Source: Candidatus Methanoliparum thermophilum
GTDB taxonomy: Archaea > Halobacteriota > Methanoliparia > Methanoliparales > Methanoliparaceae
Assembly: GCA_004212075.1 (NCBI GenBank)
Contig: RXIF01000004.1
Coordinates: forward strand, 124,001-188,000
DNA: 64,000 bases
Direction of reading: 5' to 3'
Positions 55,716 to 62,916 of this stretch are shown piece after piece. The notes under the pieces are model-generated. The model saw only the letters and a list, made by a program, of their open reading frames with translations. It was not told the origin of the DNA and made no database searches. Positions within the stretch are counted from its first letter, which is position 1, and every line of letters begins with the position of its first letter. Both the position numbers and the translations under genes were made by a program.

Positions 55716-55937
55716 ATGAATCTATTTGAAGATCTTCCGTTATTATTTTCCGTCATTCTGATGACTTTTTTTATTGCAGCAATTATCATCGTCACATTAG
55801 TAAACTATTTGAAAGATAAAGAGGGTTTTAAAAAGACAATCGGGGCATCTTCCCGGGATTTTTGGTTACTTTTTTCGTTACTCGTTGCGATCTTCTGTAT
55901 TCTTTTATCTTTATCGATTTTTATGATTTATACGTAA
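55716..55937 (+). CDS. Small two-helix membrane protein, unknown
   Basis: 73 residues with two membrane helices (about 8-30 and 48-71) and a charged loop (NYLKDKEGFKKTIGASSRD) between. AAAAGGTG lies nine bases before the ATG. A TATA-like TATATAAATT is about 40 bases upstream. No family is recognised. It is convergent with the amphipathic-protein genes next door. Confidence 0.55.
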   Translation: MNLFEDLPLLFSVILMTFFIAAIIIVTLVNYLKDKEGFKKTIGASSRDFWLLFSLLVAIFCILLSLSIFMIYT

Positions 55938-56039
55938 ATATTTTAATAATATCATCTAAAGTGATTTTAGATACCTTTTAAACGACCCCCACTTGTATAA
56001 AAAGTACTGGCTACCGTTGTGTTTAAGGTTTTAATATGT

Positions 56040-56612
56040 TTATCTAATAGATGCCATAAGAGAATTAACGATATCCATCACTTTTGATATTATCGGATTT
56101 ATAAATGGAGATATCGCCTCTATAATTGGATTTAACATGGAAGACAGATATTCTATATACGGTGATAATGATTGTAGTAGAGAATTCAACATATCTAAGA
56201 TTTTATCAACGACAGGAACTACCAGATCCAGCACAGGACCTATTAAACCGGTTACCAATGGTATTGAAGATTTAATCAACTTAGAGATATCAAGTTCTGA
56301 CATGATTCCAGAGACCATATTTGAAATAATCTCCGGATTGTTACCAAGCGCTGCAGTGGTATTTTCTATCATTTTTACAATTGATTTTGTATCTAAATTG
56401 GATAAAGTCCCGAGTACCATATCTGGTTTATCACTCACAACATCAAGAACGTTATTTACAAGTTCTGAAACGGCTGAAATATCTTCTTCGCTTACAGACT
56501 TCATTGAAAACTTTATTATATCTACCGCTGGTGGACCGATCAGCCTTACCAGTCCACCGACCAATCCGTCCATAAACCCTTTTTTAGATGTTTTTTCACT
56601 CATTTCTATCAT
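56040..56612 (-). CDS. Amphipathic proline-spaced helical protein, paralog of the next gene
   Basis: 190 residues, no known family recognised. A basic lead (EMSEKTSKKGFMDGLVGGL) is followed by a hydrophobic helical body with few charges. From residue 118 prolines lie at 118, 126, 133, 151, 162, 169 and 173, spaced 8, 7, 18, 11, 7 and 4. Nearly all are whole-turn numbers for an alpha helix, so they stay near one face. After Pro, Ile, Leu or Val normally follows. It shares KSIVKMI and the 8-7-18 spacing with the next gene at 56698. There is no signal peptide or membrane helix of normal length. It may coat lipid or hydrocarbon surfaces, but this is inference. Confidence 0.6.
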   Translation of the reverse strand: MIEMSEKTSKKGFMDGLVGGLVRLIGPPAVDIIKFSMKSVSEEDISAVSELVNNVLDVVSDKPDMVLGTLSNLDTKSIVKMIENTTAALGNNPEIISNMVSGIMSELDISKLIKSSIPLVTGLIGPVLDLVVPVVDKILDMLNSLLQSLSPYIEYLSSMLNPIIEAISPFINPIISKVMDIVNSLMASIR

Positions 56613-56697
56613 CTTTTCCCCTTTCTTATATAAATATTAATTATTATATTAAATATAAACTTTCGTATTAAATAATATAAAACTTATTAAATAAGTT

Positions 56698-57144
56698 TTA
56701 TGATATAGACGGAGAAAACATGCCGAGTAAAGAATTCAATGCTTTTATCAGAACATCGATTATCGGTCCCAATATCTTGCTTAAAGATTCGACAATCGGA
56801 CCAGCCATCTCTAATAATGGGCTTATGAAGTTTAGTACGGGACTGAGCTTATCAAGCAAAGTCTCGATTATTGGTCCAATAAAGCTTAATATGGGATCTA
56901 ATAATCTCATAAGCAATGGCAGAAGCGCACCGGCAAGCGATGATATAATCTCTCCTAAATTTATAGAAGAAAGTGCATCAATGGCAGTATTAAGAAGCTC
57001 AGGAATCATTTTTACGATAGATTTTATAAATTCTGGTGATAATATCGATTTTGTAATTCCAAGAACTATCGGTGCTGCCGTATCGGCTAAACTACCCATC
57101 AAATTACCTAATATCTCTCCAACATTTATTTGATTTTCACTCAT
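56698..57144 (-). CDS. Amphipathic proline-spaced helical protein, paralog of the previous gene
   Basis: 148 residues, very rich in Leu, Ile and Ser. Prolines at 76, 84, 91, 102, 109, 116, 127 and 145 are spaced 8, 7, 11, 7, 7, 11 and 18, each usually followed by Ile, Val or Leu (PILSF, PIIET, PVLNF, PIVES). KSIVKMI at 41-47 matches residues 77-83 of its neighbour. The 85-base gap before the downstream gene is AT-rich. Upstream (57145-57200) TATA-like sequence lies near the start. The two are tandem duplicates by evidence of pattern and motif. The likely place is a membrane or droplet surface; no enzyme motif is seen. Confidence 0.6.
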   Translation of the reverse strand: MSENQINVGEILGNLMGSLADTAAPIVLGITKSILSPEFIKSIVKMIPELLNTAIDALSSINLGEIISSLAGALLPLLMRLLDPILSFIGPIIETLLDKLSPVLNFISPLLEMAGPIVESLSKILGPIIDVLIKALNSLLGMFSPSIS

Positions 57145-57315
57145 ATTATATTATTTTATTTAATCTAATATATATAAATTACTATTATTTATTAGAACGA
57201 ATTCTTTAAATATTACAAATTTACTATAACAGAAGTTTTAAAACATTCTTGAGCGTATGTTTAAATTTGGTCTATTGATTTATTTATATACCACAATACA
57301 ATAACAACCGTTTAT

Positions 57316-57351
57316 GGAGACGGCTCTTTTTAATATTAATAGAGTCGCTCT
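57316..57351 (+). promoter_or_regulatory. Leader hairpin upstream of the GalT-like gene
   Basis: CGGCTCT (57321-57327) pairs with AGAGTCG (57341-57347), one pair being G-U. GGAG (57316-57319) continues with CTCT (57348-57351) after one bulged A. The hairpin ends about 37 bases before the ATG, after a TATA-like ATTTATTTATATACC. It may affect translation or transcription. Confidence 0.35.
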
Positions 57352-57388
57352 ATAACATTGGTAATAAAAGATAAAAGGAGGTCTTAAT

Positions 57389-58414
57389 ATGACTATTCTA
57401 TTTACAAAAGAGAGCATCGAATCTGTATTTTTAGATCCGATGAACAATTTTTCAGAGAGTTCGGTATGTTTTGAAGTGAGAAAAGATCCTCTTACTGGAG
57501 AAACGTCTCGTATAGTCCCTGAAACAGGGATAGAGCTCCAGAGGACAGAAGATTTTTCAGATATCATCGAAGAGAGTAGAGGGTGTTTTTTTTGTGAGGA
57601 GAACATTGAGAGAGATACACCAAAATTTAAACAGGAGATCGTGGAAGATGGAAGAATAAAGGAAGGAAGCGTTATATTATTCCCAAACATATTTCCTTAC
57701 GGTAAATACAGCGGAGTTTGTGCATTTAAAGAACATTTTATATCGCTAGAAAAGTTTAATGCTGGACTTATAAAGGAAGCTCTAATCGCTTGTAAGATAT
57801 TTGCAGAAAACGTCTATAAAAACGATAAAACTGCAAAATACTGTACGATCAATTGGAATTATTTGCCTCCTGCCGGTAGCAGCATATTGCATCCACATAT
57901 TCAACCGCTTATAGATCCTTTCGTCTCAAATTATCATCGATTGTTGCTGGATAATAGTAAAAAGTATTTTTCTGTTAATGGATCTTCGTATTGGAAAGAT
58001 ATTATCAACGTAGAGATGGATAGAGATGAAAGGTATATTGGCAAGACAGGATCCGTAGAATGGATTACTCCATTCGCTCCAAGAGGACATTTCGAGATAA
58101 TCGGAGTTACAAATTCCCCTGATTATATATCCTTATCCGATAAAGAGATTATGGATATTGCAACAGGAGTTTCAAAAGTTTTAAAATTTTACAATACAGA
58201 AGGCCGAGATAGCTTTAATATGTCTATATATTCGGGTATTATGAGTGATTTTAAAGATAAAGAGTACTTTTCGACTAACATACGTATCATTGCGAGATCT
58301 AACATGCAGAGATACTATATGAACGACGCAAATTATCTAAGGATGTTATTAAATGAGCCGGTTATATCAACATCCCCAGAAGAAGTATGTAAGAGGATCA
58401 AAGAGATTTTTTAG
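57389..58414 (+). CDS. GalT-like HIT superfamily nucleotidyltransferase
   Basis: 341 residues. The HIT motif PAGSSILHPHIQPLIDP (His-x-His-x-Gln, about residues 171-175) is that of hexose-1-phosphate uridylyltransferases. CFFCEENIERDTPKF near residue 68 is zinc-ligand-like. APRGHFEIIGV is a second conserved block. AAAAGGAGG at 57374-57382 fits the ATG. It may transfer a nucleotide to a sugar phosphate, though a diverged adenylyltransferase is possible. It is alone, upstream of convergent SRP RNA. Confidence 0.75.
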   Translation: MTILFTKESIESVFLDPMNNFSESSVCFEVRKDPLTGETSRIVPETGIELQRTEDFSDIIEESRGCFFCEENIERDTPKFKQEIVEDGRIKEGSVILFPNIFPYGKYSGVCAFKEHFISLEKFNAGLIKEALIACKIFAENVYKNDKTAKYCTINWNYLPPAGSSILHPHIQPLIDPFVSNYHRLLLDNSKKYFSVNGSSYWKDIINVEMDRDERYIGKTGSVEWITPFAPRGHFEIIGVTNSPDYISLSDKEIMDIATGVSKVLKFYNTEGRDSFNMSIYSGIMSDFKDKEYFSTNIRIIARSNMQRYYMNDANYLRMLLNEPVISTSPEEVCKRIKEIF

Positions 58415-58426
58415 ATCTATAAATTT

Positions 58427-58743
58427 GCAGTGGACACGCCATCGGTCGGAAAATCTTAACCTCCAGGTGCTTTTGAAAACCGCCTCCGTCCTGCCACTCC
58501 ATGAGCGTCGTACGTTCGTGCTAAGTCTGCTCCCTTCCGGGCCTGAACCGGTCTGCACGATAAAGAATATGGAATATACCTTCCGATATATCCTATATCA
58601 CCGGCGACCACATGGAACAAGACATCTACAGCAGCCTTTCAAAGCTACTCTGAAGGCAGAAAAACCTTCCTAAGGCTTCGCCCCCCGCATATCGACGGTT
58701 TCGGGTTACAGATGACGTCGAGCCACCCGGGCTAGTCCACTGC
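58427..58743 (-). ncRNA. Signal recognition particle RNA (7S)
   Basis: About 317 bases on the minus strand. The ends pair as GCAGTGGAC/GTCCACTGC (58735-58743 and 58427-58435). On the minus strand the helix 8 hallmark GGCCCGGAAGGGAGCAG lies near 58528-58544. The Alu-domain UGUAACC sequence is present near 58708. It is GC-rich in an AT-rich genome. It pairs with SRP19 and SRP54 for membrane targeting of proteins. Exact ends are within a few bases. Short reading frames crossing it on both strands are accidental. Confidence 0.93.
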
Positions 58744-58768
58744 AAAGGAATTATATATATTTCTTTTA

Positions 58769-58776
58769 TATATAAA
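58769..58776 (-). promoter_or_regulatory. TATA box of SRP RNA
   Basis: On the minus strand TTTATATA lies 26-33 bases before the proposed 5' end at 58743, the normal spacing for archaeal TBP/TFB promoters. It is in a purely AT-rich stretch. Confidence 0.65.
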
Positions 58777-58816
58777 TCTATCCCTTTAATATTTATAATA
58801 AATATCAAAATCTTAT

Positions 58817-60496
58817 CTATTCTGATAATATATCCTTGTACCTTGGTCTGAGCAGTTTTTTATCGAATTTACCTACACTTGTCTTTGGTATCTCGTTTAC
58901 AAAGACAAATCGTTCAGGAATCCACCATTTCAATATCTCTCCGTTCTCTACATAACTCTCAAGATGTTTTCTCAACTCATCTTCCATTATATCATCTTTA
59001 AACTCGCTCTTAGGTACTACGAGGGCTATAGGTCTCTCTTCATATTTTTTGTGAGGGACTCCTATAACAGCAACCTCCAATACTTTTGGGTATTTACTAA
59101 GTAGATTTTCTAAGGTCAGTGTAGATATCCACTCTCCACCGCTCTTGACAACATCTTTTTCTCTATCCACTATTAACGGGTTTTCCTCCTCATCGATCAC
59201 TGCTAAATCCCCTGAATGCAACCATCCATCCCTCCAAAGCTCTTTAGATTTTTCTAAATCCTTGTAGTATCCTAAAGTACACCAAGGCGATCTTAATATT
59301 ATCTCGCCTATCGTCTTATTGTCTCTCGGCACATCTCTTCCATTTTCATCGACAACCCTCTGTTCTTCGAATGGTGCAGCCCATCCTGTCCTCAATTTAA
59401 AATCTAGAATCTTATTATCCGGCCAATCTCTCATATGTGATTTTAATAATGATATGCCCATGATAGGACAAGTCTCAGTCATACCCCATCCGGAATACGG
59501 ATCCATTCCTAACTCTATACACCGTTCTGCAAGACCTCTGGGAAATGCCGTTCCGCCAACAAGATATTTAACGTTCTTTAGATATTCTTTATATTTCTCT
59601 ATGTCTGGATGATAAATTAAAAATCTTAGCACCGATGCAACACCGAATATTGTGATAGGTCGATCCGGTAATTCCTCCCTCTCTCTCTTTATCATATTTA
59701 ATACCATCGTTGGATCTGTCCTACCGATCATCAGTTGTCTTGCGCCAAAAAGAGTACTCATAAAGGGTATACACCATGCATGAGCATGAAACATAGGAAC
59801 AATACATAGTGTCGCTCCGTATGGCGCAGGCGTAAGACCATGCCCGGAAGAATAACCGGCCCAGATAATTGAGTGAAGAGATAAAGCACGATGAGTGAAC
59901 CAGCAACCTTTTGGATCACCGGTTGTGCCTGTGGTGTAACCCAACGTTGCGACGGTATTTTCATCCAATTCAGGATACTGGTAACTAGACGAGGAAGACT
60001 TTAATAGGTCTTCATACTCGTATATCGGTCTTAGTTTCGTATCCGGAATCTCTCCATCATCCGTAATTAGTATGTAACTTTTTACCGTCTTTATCTTATC
60101 TTTTATACCCTCTATAAGAGGTAAGATGTCTTTGTTTAATATAAGCACCTCATCACCGGCATGGTTTATGATATAACTTATCTGTGCCGGAGTCAAGAGA
60201 GGATTGCCCATATGTAGTATAGCCCCCATAGATGGTATCGCAAAGTACATCTCAAGATACCTGTCTGAGTTCCATTCGAATACTATTATCTTTGTACCTC
60301 TTTTGACACCCAATCCTTCTAGAGCATTTGAAAGTCTCTTACATCTCTCATACGCTTCTTTATAAGTCTCCTTACGGATATCTCTATAAACGACATATTC
60401 TTTAGGATGAAGCTTTGATGCATGTTCTATTATATGATTCAATGTCAACTGGTAATGATAACCTACATCTACAAACTCCTCGTTTGGATTCTTCAT
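58817..60496 (-). CDS. Long/medium-chain acyl-CoA synthetase (AMP-forming)
   Basis: 559 residues of the ANL superfamily. The ATP loop YTTGTTGDPKGCWFTH lies at 187-202, GWGMTET at 336-342, LHSGDLAVIDEEENPLIVDR at 426-445, and the catalytic lysine lies in KTSVGKFDKKLLR near the end. It activates a carboxylic acid to its CoA ester through an acyl-AMP. The sequence type fits medium- to long-chain fatty acids (FadD/DmdB-like), not acetate. It lies alone next to SRP RNA. With the acyl-CoA dehydrogenase and thiolase elsewhere in the window, fatty acid oxidation is plausible. Confidence 0.92.
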   Translation of the reverse strand: MKNPNEEFVDVGYHYQLTLNHIIEHASKLHPKEYVVYRDIRKETYKEAYERCKRLSNALEGLGVKRGTKIIVFEWNSDRYLEMYFAIPSMGAILHMGNPLLTPAQISYIINHAGDEVLILNKDILPLIEGIKDKIKTVKSYILITDDGEIPDTKLRPIYEYEDLLKSSSSSYQYPELDENTVATLGYTTGTTGDPKGCWFTHRALSLHSIIWAGYSSGHGLTPAPYGATLCIVPMFHAHAWCIPFMSTLFGARQLMIGRTDPTMVLNMIKREREELPDRPITIFGVASVLRFLIYHPDIEKYKEYLKNVKYLVGGTAFPRGLAERCIELGMDPYSGWGMTETCPIMGISLLKSHMRDWPDNKILDFKLRTGWAAPFEEQRVVDENGRDVPRDNKTIGEIILRSPWCTLGYYKDLEKSKELWRDGWLHSGDLAVIDEEENPLIVDREKDVVKSGGEWISTLTLENLLSKYPKVLEVAVIGVPHKKYEERPIALVVPKSEFKDDIMEDELRKHLESYVENGEILKWWIPERFVFVNEIPKTSVGKFDKKLLRPRYKDILSE

Positions 60497-60967
60497 ATTT
60501 AAATCTTATTTATTATAATATATATAATTTTTGGTAGAGTATATCTTGAAGTAAAACATCATTAATAATCTATCTGAAATAGATAGGGATGATATTGGTA
60601 TATCCTACAGGTTATAAAGCAAAGGATCACTCCCGATCATTGCAGACGTGGTAAAGAAGAGGATATCAACCTTTGTCATAGCAGAGGTATTCGACATATC
60701 GAGTTCAACGGTCTGGAGGTGATGTAGAAGAGCATTCCATCCGGAAATCATTCATGGATAGATCAAAAGAATTATGTTCCTTTTAAAGTTTCTCATTTTT
60801 ATTATTATCAAAAATAGTTGAAATTAGAGGATTACTAAAATAGACATTTCGGTTAATGATGTAATCTATATTATGCTACTATCCAAGTCGTTCGTATCAA
60901 TCTTCAGCTTGATACCTCTGATTTGGGAGATGAACCGTATCACGAGTATGCAAAAACACATATCATA
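60497..60967. other. 471-base gap with a possible transposase remnant
   Basis: It separates the acyl-CoA synthetase promoter side from the end of cbiZ. The middle (60618-60758) looks like a decayed protein gene, listed separately. The rest is AT-rich without RNA or reading frames that convince. ATCTATCTGAAATAGATAG near 60568 is a small inverted repeat. Confidence 0.5.
60618..60758 (+). pseudogene. Possible decayed transposase (helix-turn-helix fragment)
   Basis: In the frame of 60621 the codons give KGSLPIIADVVKKRISTF then VIAEVFDISSSTVWR, a helix-turn-helix-like stretch. A TGA at 60720-60722 stands where a Trp codon might be, followed by CRRAFHPEIIHG and a TAG. No start codon or ends were found. 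The HTH resemblance to transposase or resolvase N-termini is a judgement by eye. GC is higher than the flanks. Confidence 0.3.
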
Positions 60968-61531
60968 TTATGCCTTTTGCATTTTTAAAGATCTTCTAAT
61001 ACCCTCTCTGACGGATATAACGACCTCTTCTCCAAATTTAGTATATGGACCAGAAAATTCGATCTTTTCCTTGTCTGACTTTTCATAAGCTACAATTACA
61101 GCATCTGTGGAAGTTCCGCTAAAATTAAATCCACATTCAAATAAAGTGAAGGTTTTTGCCTCCGTTGCCGTGATAACGCAATTTACCAATGCTCCCTCTG
61201 ATAAAGGTCTTTTTGATATTATAATGATGTTGATCGTTCCAAAATTAAAATGGACAGGATTCTTAATCCCAGCAGTCACAAATGTATATAAGTCCTGCAT
61301 CTTGATAAAGACGAGGTATCGCATATCAACTGCAGTCAGAAGAGAAAAATACGGATATCTGATATTTAACCTATTTTCAAGATATTTTAGGTGATCTTCT
61401 GCATTAAACTCATTATGAACGGTGGAGTTCAAAATGAATTTAACGCTACTTCTACCACCATCAAGCCCAGAGCTTAAAGCTTCAAAATCTCCCTCTATAA
61501 CCAATGTTTTCTCCTTTATATACCACTTCAT
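60968..61531 (-). CDS. cbiZ: Adenosylcobinamide amidohydrolase
   Basis: 187 residues, CbiZ-like. The hallmarks NFGTINIIIISKRPLSEGAL, VITATEAKTFTLFECG and the SGTSTDAVIVAYE segment, followed by YTKFGEEVVISVREGI, fit the family. CbiZ removes the aminopropanol side chain from adenosylcobinamide so that precursors can be rebuilt into the cell's own cobamide. It therefore supplies the cofactor of MtrA. It stands alone, and no other cobamide genes are present. Confidence 0.88.
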   Translation of the reverse strand: MKWYIKEKTLVIEGDFEALSSGLDGGRSSVKFILNSTVHNEFNAEDHLKYLENRLNIRYPYFSLLTAVDMRYLVFIKMQDLYTFVTAGIKNPVHFNFGTINIIIISKRPLSEGALVNCVITATEAKTFTLFECGFNFSGTSTDAVIVAYEKSDKEKIEFSGPYTKFGEEVVISVREGIRRSLKMQKA

Positions 61532-61591
61532 CTTTAAAATTAAGATTTAAAAATTTATGAAATTTAAATTTATTAATACTCCAATATTTGT

Positions 61592-61864
61592 TTATTCTTC
61601 TTTTTTGATGACCTCCGGTAATAATTTAAAGAGCGCGGCGACTATGCCCAAGATCAATATTGCAACTCCTATGACCGTCCACAGAATTTTCCATCCAAAC
61701 CCAGGAGCGCTTAATATAGATAAAATATCTCCTTGTGCAAGGAAAAAGTTGATTATGATCGGGACTAGCCCGAAAACTAAAAATGCGATACCTATAACTA
61801 TTGGAACGATACTGTATCCCAAAAACTTCAATGCCTGTTTTAATGATATACTATATTTAACCAA
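61592..61864 (-). CDS. Small membrane protein, unknown
   Basis: 90 residues with two helices (about 11-36 and 56-80), a short N-terminal amphipathic lead and a charged C-terminal tail KKEE. The glycine-rich helices (VPIVIGIAFLVFGLVPIII) match no family I can name. It stands between cbiZ and nadA with no clear partner; the 5' gap is AT-rich. Confidence 0.6.
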   Translation of the reverse strand: MVKYSISLKQALKFLGYSIVPIVIGIAFLVFGLVPIIINFFLAQGDILSILSAPGFGWKILWTVIGVAILILGIVAALFKLLPEVIKKEE

Positions 61865-62019
61865 TTTAAATCACTCCATAATATAACATCATATCATTTA
61901 CTTGTTGCAAGACAATATTTAAATATAATGGTAAACTCTTTCCATGTTTATAGAACAATGTTAAATTTAAAAGATTAAATTATAAACAAATCTGATTATA
62001 AAATGAAGATGAGTATAAA

Positions 62020-62916
62020 ATGAGGATAAAAGATCTTAAAAAAGAGAAAAATGCTATAATCCTTGCACATAATTACGTCAGGCCAGAGATACAAGATATC
62101 GCAGATTTTGTCGGTGATTCGTTAGAACTTGCTTTAAAGGCATCGAAGGTAGATGCGGACTTGATCCTGTTTTGTGGTGTAGATTTTATGGCAGAGACCA
62201 TTGCTATTTTAAATCCAAGTAAAAAAGTTTTGGTTCCTGATATTGCAACCTGCTCACTTGCACAGATGCTTGATACAGACTCATTATTGGATTATAAAAA
62301 ACTGTACCCTGATGCCAAGGTTGTCTTATACATTAATACCCTTGCAAAACATAAGATATACGCCGATGCTATATGTACTTCTTCAAATGCACCGGAGATT
62401 GTAGATTCAATGGACTCTGATAAAGTTTTGTTTGGTCCAGATATAAATCTAGCACGTTATGTTGCAAATAAAACATCAAAAGAGATAATACCCGTGCCTA
62501 GATATGGTTTTTGTTCTACACATTATCAAATCACGATCAATGATCTATCGACCGCAGTTAAAAAGCATCCTAATGCCGAGATAGTCGTACATCCTGAGTG
62601 TACCGAGGATATCCAGAAAAAAGCCGATGTTATTGCGTCGACAAGTGGTATAATACGATATTGTAAGAGGTCAAATAAAGAAGAGTTCTTGATAGGCACA
62701 GAGATAGGACTTATTCATCGTTTAAAAAGGGAAATGCCTGATAAAGAGTTCTACATGATATCAAAATTTTCTGTATGTCCGTCTATGAAGATCCATACCT
62801 TGGACAAGATCGAAAGAGCATTAAAAACGGAGATCATCAACGTAACAATAGACAAAAATATTGCGAGTAAGGCAGTTATACCTATAAAAAGAATGATAGA
62901 GATTACAAGTAATTAA
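62020..62916 (+). CDS. nadA: Quinolinate synthase
   Basis: 298 residues. AIILAHNYVRPEIQDIADFV at the start, IATCSLAQM, YGFCSTHYQI and SVCPSMKIHTL contain the three cluster cysteines. VVHPECTEDIQKKADVIAST also belongs to the family. It condenses iminoaspartate with dihydroxyacetone phosphate to quinolinate, the first step to NAD. The gene ends overlapping the convergent GNAT gene by four bases. Confidence 0.95.
   Translation: MRIKDLKKEKNAIILAHNYVRPEIQDIADFVGDSLELALKASKVDADLILFCGVDFMAETIAILNPSKKVLVPDIATCSLAQMLDTDSLLDYKKLYPDAKVVLYINTLAKHKIYADAICTSSNAPEIVDSMDSDKVLFGPDINLARYVANKTSKEIIPVPRYGFCSTHYQITINDLSTAVKKHPNAEIVVHPECTEDIQKKADVIASTSGIIRYCKRSNKEEFLIGTEIGLIHRLKREMPDKEFYMISKFSVCPSMKIHTLDKIERALKTEIINVTIDKNIASKAVIPIKRMIEITSN

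Noticed and set aside
58353-58673. 106-codon reading frame on the plus strand and several short frames on the minus strand
   Set aside because: They run through SRP RNA, whose paired ends, helix 8 motif and promoter explain the sequence. Their residue content is not protein-like.
60720-60722. TGA codon read as selenocysteine or recoded Trp
   Set aside because: No recoding hairpin was seen, and the nearby TAG and missing start fit decay better.
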